64,000 bases of DNA, from positions 422,001 to 486,000 of the forward strand of contig JAUIRK010000129.1 in assembly GCA_030549495.1 (NCBI GenBank), read 5' to 3'. A program made the translations under genes and the position numbers. The notes under the pieces were generated by a model. It searched no databases. It was given only the letters and a program-made list of their open reading frames with translations, and had not been told where the DNA came from. This document shows positions 1 through 11,300 of the stretch, one piece after another; within the stretch, counting starts at the first letter, position 1; each line of letters starts with the position of its first letter. The DNA is from Nectonema munidae (lineage: Eukaryota; Nematomorpha; Nectonematoida; Nectonematidae).

Positions 1-1508
1 TATATGATTGATTCCATCAAATTGTACACCTATTGCTGTTGAAGACGTAGGACCTCCTAATCGTCTTCTTGGCTGCACAGAAATGATGAGACATCCACAT
101 ATTTCACTTCTGAAAACAAGATGTGTATGACATTCATTTTGAATTTTTTGATGAAACTTGTAAGCCGCCACAACAGAAAGATTTACAATGTGCGAAAACA
201 AGTTCCACCACTACTTCTTTGATCGTAATATAGGTCTGTAGCTTGCTAACATTCTGTCGCAAATATCTACACCGCCCATCCCTTTATTGTACATTTTCAC
301 AAGATAGGGCTGTTTTATTTGTCTCTTTTTTCATTTTTTACTCGTCTTTCAGCCATTTGGATGGGAAAAACACCATAGTAATTGTTTGCAATGCTAACGG
401 CACAATTATCATTCCAAATAGCACACAAGATTTTCCCATTTGATCTGTATTCAAAAGAACCTCTATCACTTTTTTGAAATTCTCTACTTGATGGTAGCGG
501 GCATCCACCTGTTCGATTAGTGCGTATTGTGCCACATGCTCTAATGTTGCTTTCTGTTAATTCTTGTAAAAGTTGTCGAAAAAACGACTTGCTTATTTCT
601 TTGTGAAATTGGAACCAAAAGAGTATTTACCACGTGGCTTCCTAATGATGTTTTTCGGCTTTCTTCTTTTCCACAATAAATATCAAAGTTATATGGGTAC
701 CCGTCTGAACTTTGTAGCCAAACTTCACAGGCTTTCCTTTGATGAATTGACGAACGCTATGTAATCCTCGATAAGATATCATATATTCATCGATGCTTAA
801 ATACTGATGGAAAAAGTCAAACTGTAAACAATTTTTCTTCAACAAATTTAAAAGGGGAAAAACTTTTGCAACTTAGAGCTTTCAAGTTTATTATTATCTG
901 CAAGATATAAAAATTACTCTATGCTCTTGAACTTTTTGCCATGGTCTTTGAAAATATAGGAAACAGAAAGGTCCTTAACAGTGCTCCAATAATCATTCTC
1001 AGCAGGTAAACAATGATGTCCGCTAATGAGCAATAAATCCATAAATTTTTTCATTTCTCTAACATCTGTTTGAAAATAGCTATTATTTTTTCTCTCTTTT
1101 AGCGTAAAGATTAGTTTGTTCTACAATATGATAAAACATATCTTCTGTAAAAAAAAGTAAAAAAATTTCATACATAGATAAATTTTGATTCTCAAAATTT
1201 TCTAAAGAGCTCAGAGATAGCTTGTCTGATTTTATCCATTTATCTTTGGAAATTGTTTCGTTAAATTGTGGAACTTCATAGTTTACTCTGTGTAAGTCTA
1301 TTTCTCCAGCATTTTCATCGGGCACATCAATTTCATCAAGAATGATATCATCTCCTTCTTCATCACTATCTATTTCTTTATTACCAGAAACTGAAGGAAC
1401 AATAACTAACTCCAATTCTTCATTACAGTTTTCAATATTATTTTTGGCAGATTCCAAAAATATATAGATAAGATCTGATGCCAATTCATCAAAATTAAAA
1501 GATTCCAT
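1..1508 (-). pseudogene. piggyBac-type transposase, decayed, runs off the left edge
   Basis: This is a relic of a piggyBac (DDE_Tnp_1_7) transposase. The N-terminal 141 codons (1083-1508) are open: an acidic head, then YEIFLLFFTEDMFYHIVEQT, which is the usual start of the family domain. At 642-845 lies YLSIDEYMISYRGLHSVRQF, the conserved block around a catalytic Asp. Residues FPSKWLKDE (about 340-370) and a Trp-rich then basic stretch at 60-330 match the C-terminal third. Reading passes between frames and meets stops, so this copy cannot make a full transposase. The last few dozen codons lie beyond position 1. Several short TTAA-flanked MITEs in the window have piggyBac-like ends, but a direct parent relationship is not shown. 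Confidence 0.85.
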
Positions 1509-1929
1509 TTTAAAAATTTGAAAAAAAGAAATTTAAAACTATAAAAAATAAAAAAAACAATCGAAAATATTTATTCAACCATTTTTTTTACCAATTTTTA
1601 GTATTAAAAATAGCCAACGTTCCCATTTTGGGAACATATTTTTTTTTGTTTCTGCCAATATTTTTTTCAAAAAAAAAATTCATTTTTATAGTTAAAATTA
1701 AATATATGATTGAAATTTTTATAAATAAATAAAAAAATTAAAATTATAACTTAGAATTTTTTTAATTTAATTCTAAAATTTGTAATCAATTTATTGGATT
1801 TTTAAAAGTTCTTCACTGATTTTTTTCCTGAATTTTAGTTAAATTAAAATATTTATTTTATAAAAATTTGTATAAATGATTTACAAAATAACAAATAAGA
1901 ATAAGCTTTATTTTCATATTAAATTTATT

Positions 1930-2560
1930 TTTTAAACTTTTCTTTAAAGCTGAAGCATATCGCTTTAAATTCCATAACATTTCCTAAAATCGCTAGCTGC
2001 ATCTTTTGATATCAATTTTGTGGTAGTTTAATAATCTTCTCATTGTCAAAAACTGTCAATCCAAACCAAAAATCAGAATTTTTCAACAAAATTTTGACAT
2101 TATCTGTAGTTAACCTTATAACTTAGTGTCTCTATTAGATACTCCCTTGAAATTTTATAATTAAATTATATATATTTAATTTTTACAATAATCATGGCTA
2201 CTTTTTAAAAAATGTGAATCAAAATGATTCATCATTTAATATATCTAATAAAATATTCATTCAAATTTTGCATAAAATATATGTTTTTATACTAAATTGG
2301 CCGTGCTGGTTTCATTTCTGGACTCAGATTTTGCATTTAGGGTTTGGAAATTTTTAAAAGTGTTAACCCGTTAACGCCCAGAGTTGACCATAGTCGACTT
2401 TACAAAAATAAAATCCTTTGCGTTTATCAAAGCTCTTTAATATCTTCTGCTTTACATTAGATATCGTCTGATTATTCTGGTCGTTAATGGGTTAATGGGA
2501 TTTGTGTACTACGCCTGAAAATTATCTCCAAAAATTTTCATTCAAATTTTAAACAAAATA
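1930..2560 (-). repeat. Inverted partial copy of the 3.9 kb TTAA element (right end and array 2)
   Basis: Read on the minus strand, 1930-2360 matches the right-hand 600 bases of the element at 22533-26387: the block with GCTAGC and CTACCATGAAAATGG relatives, then one unit of its second 150-bp array (CTGGACTCAGATTTTGC at 2318-2334 is the reverse of the array motif). The match resumes at 2497-2560, after a MITE that split it. The outer inverted terminus is not recognisable here. Confidence 0.75.
2367..2491. mobile_element. TTAA-flanked MITE, piggyBac-like ends
   Basis: TTAA at 2363-2366 and 2492-2495 flank a 125-bp element with inverted ends CCCGTTAACGCCCAGA and CCCATTAACGACCAGA. It carries CGTCTG near the right end, as its relatives at 44239 and 48461 do. 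It interrupts a unit of the decayed TTAA-element copy around it. Confidence 0.8.
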
Positions 2561-2561
2561 T

Positions 2562-2713
2562 TTGTTTGATTTATATTTTATTCTTAACTTTTAATACGAT
2601 TTTTTGTCTACGCTGATGTTAAGATAACGAAAACACTGATACACTAAGTTTTTAACCTCTGATCAGACAAAAAATCGTATTTAAAATTTAGAATAAAATA
2701 TAAATTAAACAAA
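2562..2713. repeat. Foldback (long inverted repeat)
   Basis: About 48 bases at 2562-2610 (ending TACGATTTTTTGTCT) are repeated in inverse at 2664-2713 (starting AGACAAAAAATCGTA), with a spacer of about 53 bases. The arms are AT-rich and close to identical. It is probably a small foldback MITE; no target duplication was identified. Confidence 0.7.
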
Positions 2714-3294
2714 AGTGATTTCTGAGTATTTACCAACTTTTTATTTTAGCAGTGATTTTTCTAGAGTTTTTTTTTAATTTTTTTGAAACTTTAAGAGAAA
2801 ATTGTTTAACCTGAAAGTCTTTAATTGTTTATTATCACTGTTTCCCCATTTGGCAATTTCAATTCCTTAAACCACAATAGTATGTTTAATCAATAATGTT
2901 GTGCAATATCATCCTTTCAAAACATTTTTGTCTCTCCTTAGTCCAACCTTAAAAAGTTTTCAGGAAGGTATATACATACATATATAAACGGAGATTAAAG
3001 TTGAGTGTGTATACACTTCATATGCAATATGCATGTAAAAAGTTGCCATTGATATTTATGTTTATAAAACATATTTTCTTACAGAGTTTTGTTGTCTTTA
3101 ATTGTTTGTTTTTCCCACAAATTTAAAAATAGTTTTAAATAGACTAAATTAGATAAAGAGTTATGATTTTTTTCGTAGTAAATATCACATAGCATTGATT
3201 TCATTATTTTATGGTAAGGTATGAAATAACATCAGATTGACCAAACTCTCTAGTAATTTGTTGGATTCTTGTTTTAATGGATGAATATTTTTTA

Positions 3295-4140
3295 TTAGCT
3301 TACTCCAGCAATTCCTTGCATTAAGTTTAAACGGTGATGCGAAATATTTTTGACAAACCCATCTAAAAATGTCAATATAGTTGGATGACTACATTGAAAT
3401 AAAGATTGAAGAGCATAGTGCCAACCTTTTACTGCATTTTCAAAATGATTCCATTTTTCCATTGGAAATAATGGAATTCTTGTTGTTTCATATCTTCTAT
3501 ATCTTCCTTGAATATATGTGTGTTCTAAATACGTCAACAGCTCATCCATTCCCTCATGTACATGCATAATTTCTGCTAAAGTATCTTCCACAAAACTGTT
3601 AGGAACTAAAGATAGAGCGGGTAAACACAGTATTAATGTGTTGAGTTGTTGATTGCATTCCATCCGGGTTTTCATTCCCAATTCTTTAGCTTTTTTGTAC
3701 AAGCTTTGAGAAAAATAAAAAACCAGTCTTTAATTTCTGTGTTTTGATATGCGCATTGAAACTCAGTCATTGATTTGTTTTGCCTGAGATTTGCTTCAGG
3801 AACTATTTCTTGAATAGCAGCTATCATTCTTCTATAAGCCTTTTTTGTTTTTTAAAAGCGCGTATATTGTAACTTGATTTCGATTTTCTCCAAAATGAAA
3901 ATGTAATGTATATAATTGAAAAATATAGAGGGTACAACTTTGAATGTTCCATCTGCAAACCAAATACTTGCACGGGACAAAGCAGCTATCATTTCACCAT
4001 CAAATAAAAGAATACTCTATGAGTGAGTCGTCAAAAGGATTGCCGGATATTTATCAAGAATTTCACAATCTAATGAATTTGGTAAACTTGGAGCAACATT
4101 GAAGTTTTTTTAGCACTTTGTAGAGTTCGATGAAGACTTC
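3295..4140 (-). pseudogene. MULE transposase fragment
   Basis: The minus strand holds the C-terminal part of a Mutator-like (MULE) transposase. At about 3930-3990 is SIWFADGTFKVVPSIFF, the block around the first catalytic Asp. At 3295-3702 an open 135-codon stretch contains FPMEKWNHFENAVKGWHYAL followed by SLFQCSHPTILTFLDGF, the typical post-catalytic region with its Trp and Cys/His. The two parts are in different frames with stops between, so the copy is dead. No inverted ends were found. It lies upstream of the first visible STOML2 exon, probably in an upstream intron of that gene. Confidence 0.75.
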
Positions 4141-5317
4141 GTATTTTGGTAATCTCATCAGAGTTTCATTCGATCATGTTTGGCTTTGTCTTCCTATAAC
4201 TATCATAGATATTGCCCTTATTTCAATCATTGGACTTTTCATTTTGGCTTTTTTGCTTCAATACATTTCCTATCTGAAAGTGTGAGTTGTCTGATTTAGA
4301 GAGTGAAATCACACGCTTAGCCAAAGTTGTAATAAATTTATTACATTTTTTTTCTGATACTCTCTCCATAGCTAACTTCGTTAAAAATTTCCCTATTTTC
4401 TTTATGTTTGTCATATTCTAAAACTTCGTTAAAAATTTTCCTATTTTTCTTTATGTTAGGTGGATACAAAAAACAATTTTCGAGTGAAGAAACAGATGCT
4501 ACATGTGTCAAAAATTATTATTATTATTATTATTCAATCTAATATCTACTCATATAACTACAATGCAATTAGTGATTAAATGTCGAGTGGTGAAATATCT
4601 TATTGTGGCGTGTGATGAAATGTAGTGTGATGAAATGTCGGGTGATAAAATGTCACATAATTTTTTGGGAATCCCGCATCTAATAGTTTTATCCACTCCC
4701 AAAAGTTGTGCTTATAGTTTTTTGATGTTTGAACGCTTCAATCATCTATACTCCTTCCTGTGTCAAAGTCCAATCCTAGTCAGTACGCTCCTCACAATAT
4801 CCAGATGAACTACGCCGTCTATAGTTTGAACCGGGCTATAATATCTAAGGACTAGATCGAACCGGACTACAGAGATTATAGACCGAAGCGAATTAAACCG
4901 CTAGGACCGATTTTAAACCGTGAAAAGGTGTACACTAAGCCCTTCAATGATCATGCCCGTGATAATGTGATTGTCTGTTTCAAGCGTTATTAAGAAACGA
5001 AAAGCGAAATGTACTTCCATAATAAATATAATCTTTGATCATTATAGTTAACATGAATGTATGCAAAAACACAAGAATTTTAGTTGTAAATACTCTCTCA
5101 AATCTAGAAGATTGAGTGCAAAAATGAATTATTTTGCTTATAAAAATAAATCGATTTCTTAGTACCTCAGGGTAAATTATAATAATAATTAACAACTAAG
5201 CCAGAATAGGAAAGTTTCGTAATCAAATGCAAAAAAGTCTGACTAATATTTTTTACCATCTTCCTCCAAACTCGCATATCCCATCAGTACTTCTATAATT
5301 CATTATCGATATTTTAG
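4141..5317. other. Gene-free stretch
   Basis: No coding signal. It holds an ATT-trinucleotide run (about 4515-4535), a block in which GTGATGAAATGTCG-type words recur (about 4580-4660), and a more GC-rich block rich in CCG words at 4780-4930 that may be an old repeat I cannot name. It ends at the acceptor of the first visible STOML2 exon. Confidence 0.5.
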
Positions 5318-8300
5318 GTCAGCGACAAGCAGATATAAATGTTGCAGAAGGAAAGAAGCGTGCTCAAGTCTTGGACTCAGAAGCGTACAAAGAATCCACT
5401 ATTAATAGAGCAAACGGTAAATACCTCCTTCGTTTACTTTACAATGCACAACTTCTATCATTTGTATCTCTACAATTTTGAAATTTTACCAAACTCTTGC
5501 CTTGACTGTTTAGGTTGATTATAATTATTTGATTAACTATTGATTAATATAATTATTATTGATTAATTTCTACTCATAACAACTTTACAAATCAAAAGTT
5601 TAATCGGGTTTCTAATTAAAACAAACAAATGATATTTCTAAACAGTCATATTTTGCAATTTATAGCTTCATAGATTTTTTCATTAATTTTGGCACTCAAA
5701 TTAACACATAAACTTGGAGTGATTTTTTTAAAAGAATTTTTTTTTAAATAAAAAAAAGTAATTTTTTCTCTGTTATTTCATATTTAAAGAGTCTTATAAT
5801 AAAAGCTACACAATAAATAAGGAGCTTGTATATAACAAAAGAACTCTATCTTCCAATGAGATTTATTTAAGGTCCTTTAAAATCCAAGATTTGTAACCAC
5901 ACATTATTTTACTTGCTGACTGAATGTCGGATTCATTATCATTGTCTTTCACAATCCAGACCACATCTTACATATCTCTAATGTTTTTGTGAGTATATGA
6001 GTATTTTCAGTCTTGGATCTACATATTCAAATTTAGCGCTGTTGTGTGAAGGGGGAGGGGGTAGTGGTGGCATACGGTACGTTACGTTTCGAAATTAGGC
6101 TACAGTATAGAGTTGGTGGCGCTTCTAATTTTATAATCAGAATCACAGAAATAATCGTAATAATAATCATCATTTTTTTTAAATTCGAAATAAAAATCAG
6201 ACCTTACTATCCGTATTAGTACGTAACGTATTAGACTTGCGTTACGTTTTGAAATTAGGGCATGGTAAGGTATGGAGCTGTTGTCGCTTCTGAATTTATA
6301 ATCAGAATCACAGAAATTCATAGAATCCTAATAAGAATGATCATTTTTAAAAAAATCCCAAATCAGAATCAAAATCAGATCTAGAGAACCACCAAAATCA
6401 GATTCTCCCAATAATTGTAGCGCTGGAAGCTTAACTGGTATACATCAAGGGAGGGAGCACATTTTCATCACAAACTAAGAACCCAGCTCCAGCGTACCTT
6501 TCCTATCGAAGCAACACAACTAGATGACAATCCGCGTACAGAGTAGAAACTACGGGTAGAGAAGGATTTTTCATTCCTAGAGCGAGAAATCATGTTCACC
6601 TGCCCTTTAGTGTTTAACAACTATGACAAACAACTATATGCATATTTCAGCTACTGGAAACGAAAGCCATCCATCTTTTCACAGCAAGCTAAAACTCCCC
6701 TATAATCTGCTAATATGTTTTTTGCTAATCAGAATTGTTTTCTGATCATCAGAATTTTAGAAATAAAAAAATCAAAGTTATAATTAAAAATTCAGAGAAT
6801 TATAATCATAATCATTGCTTAGAAGCGACCCCAACTCTTGTACTGTACAATAGCTTTTTTGTAAAAAAAAATACAATTAAAAATTACTTACGAAAAATAT
6901 ATTTACGATTTCGATCTTGCTACGTTATTTATTTCAACCTTTGTGTTAATAAATTTATCAAATTGAAGCCCATTCTATCATTTATTTATTCCTTACGTTT
7001 CGCTTTATTTTATTAAAACTAAATATAATTAAATATATTATACGGTACCTAGACATTTGTGACCAAACAAAAAATTTTAACAAACATAAATTTGCCCTAA
7101 TGGGCATTTGAAAGACGGATATTTCACCGAAAATGTAAATACAATTTCTAATTTTTCCACACTTCTGTAATAATCAATAATATAATATTGTTTTAATGTT
7201 AAAAACTAAAAATTTATAAAATACAGTAAAAGATAGGCTCACACAAACATTCATATTTCTCAGTGATTGAGATAAACTTTTCGATTAAAAAATGTGTGCA
7301 AAAAGAAAATAAATTGATAAAACCAAGAATAATAATTAACTCAAGTAAGACATATGTTTTTAAGTATTTAAAAACCCTGGGGCTGGTGAGCTGATAGGTA
7401 GAGATGTTGCTTACGGATCCAAAGGCTTTGGGTTCAAATCCCGGCGATGCCATCGACTTATCATAAAAAAGTTCATCAGTGCAGATATGGAAGCTTCTAC
7501 TTCCTTTGCATGAAACACCCTGTAAAAAAAAAAGTATTTAAATATATTGTGAACAGTTGTCCTTCCAAAATATATTTCTTACCGATAGCAAATCAGGTCA
7601 TAAAACTTCTAATAGATGAAATTGCTCATCACATAATTTTTTTAATGTTTTGGATAATAAAAGAAAACAGGAATTTCACTGCAGATTTATGATCAATCAT
7701 TATCCTAACACATTTGCTAATGTAATTTGAGTAGATGACTTATTCATCACTAAATCTGTGTATACAAGTTAGGAATAGAAAAAGAAAACAAAATTACACT
7801 TCAGATTTGTATAGAGCACAAGATTGCAAACTTTCGGAAAGTAAAGCAACGTCTACAAAATTTTTCAAATCGTATGTACATTTTCGGCGAAACGTTAATT
7901 CGGTAAATGTCTCTTTGGCCAAATATCCAGTCACGATATTATACATATCAGTGATATTAATTCAATTTACTTCAAAGATAAATATCAAATTAATTTATTT
8001 ATATGATATATATACCAGAGAAAAATAACGTATTCAAACTGTTTCTGGATCATGAAGAAATGTGTGTTAAGTGAGGAAAGATTGAAGCCGAAATACGACA
8101 TACTTGAGAGCACTCTATTTTACGTTGCAATAATTGAATTTTGAATCAACTTTTTGAACATTTATCTAATTTTACATGAATTCTTTATTTAACACTAGCC
8201 GGTCCCGTAGCCGTTTCTCGCGTTTTGTTTCTCGCCTCGCTCGAAACATAGAATCATTTCTAGAGTGTTGGTAAATTAAAGGGAAAGACGATACGACTGG

Positions 8301-11300
8301 CTAGTTATAAATATAGTTGATAAATCAATTTTGAAGTGAGTAGATATTTTAAATCACTTTTTATTAACAACTTTGATTGATTTTCATCAAAAAATATTAC
8401 TTAACGATTTTCCCTTTTGACAGGTTTTGAATTCACAATATTAGAATTGGTTAACATAATATCATAGAGCAGAAAAATACGCAGAAATGATACAACTATG
8501 CTTCTTCTTCTTTTTCATCATCTTATCCCCTAAATGGGGGGTCGATGGCTTGATCCTGTTTCTCCATAGGTTCCTGTCCTTCGCATCGCTTTCTTTCAAC
8601 CCAAATTTTTCCATGGACCTTTTCAAATCATCCCTCCATCTCAATCTTTTCAATCCCTGGGATAACCTTGCAATTTTTGACATATTTTCTTTTCTCCTGT
8701 CTGACCATTAAAAGGTCTATTTGACTATTTCTGCCTCCATTACTATACGTTATTAAATGATCATCTTTTTTCTTGAAATTGGTGTTGCAGATGGTCAGTT
8801 CATTTCTCTGTGCCAAGTCTAATACTCTGTTGCCTTCTTCGTTCCTTTTGCCAAAACCTTGTCCACCATGGACTCCCTCATACCCATCACTATTTTTCCC
8901 AATCTGACCATTAAAGTCACCTGCTAAAATTAATGCTTCACTCTCTGCGACTTCCGACAGTAAATTATCAACAAAAACATCTTTCTCCTCCCTATTACAA
9001 CCAATCTGTGGTGCATACACTGACACAACAGTAATAATTTCATTAAAACCCTTTAATTTCAATAAAATTATCCAGTCACTTACCCTTCTCACTTCAATTA
9101 TTATCTTTTCATGCCATTTTTTTACTCAAAATTACTCCTACACCATTCTTTTTATTAGTTGAGCCGGTATAAACAATTTTGAATCCTTGGATAAGCATTT
9201 TAGAAGCATTACCCTTCCATTTAGTCTCCTTTACACAGGCTATTTCAATCTTTCGCTTAATCATCTCCTCTACAATTTCATTCGCTTTTCCTGTCATTGT
9301 GCCGACATTCCATGAAGCTAATCTTATTACATTACAAGAAATGTTGTCAGTATGATCTACCACACTATTCTTTCTCTCTGGTTTTTTTCAGTATTCTTTT
9401 TGACGTAGGTTACTGGAAGGACCCACGGAGTACTTCGGGCTGTACCCCGCTCTATAGAGTTTTGGATCATTGCAAAGTAAATTGGAGCAGAATTTTTACA
9501 AGCCGGATGCCCTTCCTGACGCCAACCAGTGTTTGTATTCAGGACTGGAAACCTTTAGCCTTTGTACAACCAAGTACTTAGCCCACAAGGCAGTGCTAAT
9601 TTGGAATCAGAGTTATTTTCTCCTAGAACAACTGCGGTCCAAAGCTAACGAGCTTGATCCACCCGCAGCTACACGAGGTTAAAGCGCCTGTTACTCGCCT
9701 TTGCCTCAAGATCATTTAGATTTAAACGACCCCGCCGCGTGAAGGCAGATCAGGAGACTTACTGTTCAGAGGCTGTAAGAGACGCATGTGCCATATGAAG
9801 TATTTTATAGGAAAATGAGTGCTCATTTTCATTTTCCACTTCGGCATAAACAGTCATAAATCATTAATAAATGATACAACTATGCTAAAAAACAATAACT
9901 CATCATCACACCATAATATAATTCTCCAAGTGACATACCAATATGTGCCCACACAGACGCTAGGATATAATATAGATTATATATTATATATATATATTAA
10001 ATTTGATGTTTTTGAATTTTGTTGTAATAATATGCAATGATTGTAGGCTTACACCAAGGTTCGACACTTAGTCCATTACTTTTTGCAATTGTTATAGGTA
10101 AATCCTCGAAAAATATCAGAAAAGATAACCTTTGGGAACTTTTGTTCCCTGATGATTTGGTAATAATAGCAGACGGTGAAAAGGAAATGCAAGAAAGATT
10201 GTTTATGTGGCAAGAATGTCTCGAAGGAAAAGGCCTGAGATTGAATTCACGTAAGACTGAAGTGATAAAAGTCTGTAGGAATCAAAACGCTGTGATAAGC
10301 ATGGGATCGAATTGAAACAAGTGCAAGAGTTCAAGTATTTAGGGTCAGTTATTGAAAAGGAAGGAGGTTGTAGTAAGGATGTACAATCGAGTTTGAATGC
10401 GAGTAGGGCAAAATGGAAAGAAGTTAAGACTGTTTTAAACGATAAAAAGCTGCCAATGAAACTGAAGGCCAAGGTGTATTTAGCCATAGTGAGACCAGTC
10501 ATGACTTACGTTTCAGAATGTTGGTGTCTGAAAAAGAAAGAAAAGAACAAGTTGGAAGTGTCTGAAATGAAAATGCTGAGAATGATGTTAAATGTAAGAA
10601 GAAGAGATAGAATCAAGAATAAAGAAATACGGCGAAGAACAAAAGTAATGACTAGTGTGATAGATGTAATCGAAAAGAACAAAATGAGATGGAATGGACA
10701 TGTGCTGAGAAGGGAAAAAGATGAGAAAATAAGGAAAGCATACGATGAGCAGGTAAAAGGAAAAAGAAAAAGGCAAAAAATGAGATGGAGAGATGATTTG
10801 GAAGAAAGTATAAAAAAATTTGGTTTGAAAGAAAACGATGCTACAGACAAAGCTTTGGAGAGAACATTGGGAAAAGATGAAGAAGAAGAAGAAGAACAAT
10901 ATGCAATGATTGTACATAAATTTTATTCACAAGGTAAAAACATCAAACAAATCTATTATTATCTTATTCCTTCTATATTACCTTTCGATATGTTTTTTAA
11001 ATATCGTATTTTTATTCGACACATTTTACGGTGCAAAAAAGCGAAGCTAAAAATACGAAATTTCTTTTTTAAGCGTACTGTAGGGGGTTTTAAATTTCTG
11101 AAGTCTTTGAATTTCATCATACTGTAACTACCTCCTCCAGCACACACACATCCCTCTAGTAGATTCGCGTTTGGGTAAAGCTTATATTTTTCATATTTCA
11201 TCTATTTCCATTATAAATTTTAGTTATGTTTTTCTCTTGTGAATAAGAGTTGTGTTTTAGTGTGTCTATGTGAATAGTGTTTTACGCTCTCTAATTGATT

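Noticed and set aside
10506-10917. Minus-strand frames opposite the LINE
   Set aside because: Shadows of the basic LINE C-terminus, rich in Phe and Ser because of purine-rich coding on the other strand.
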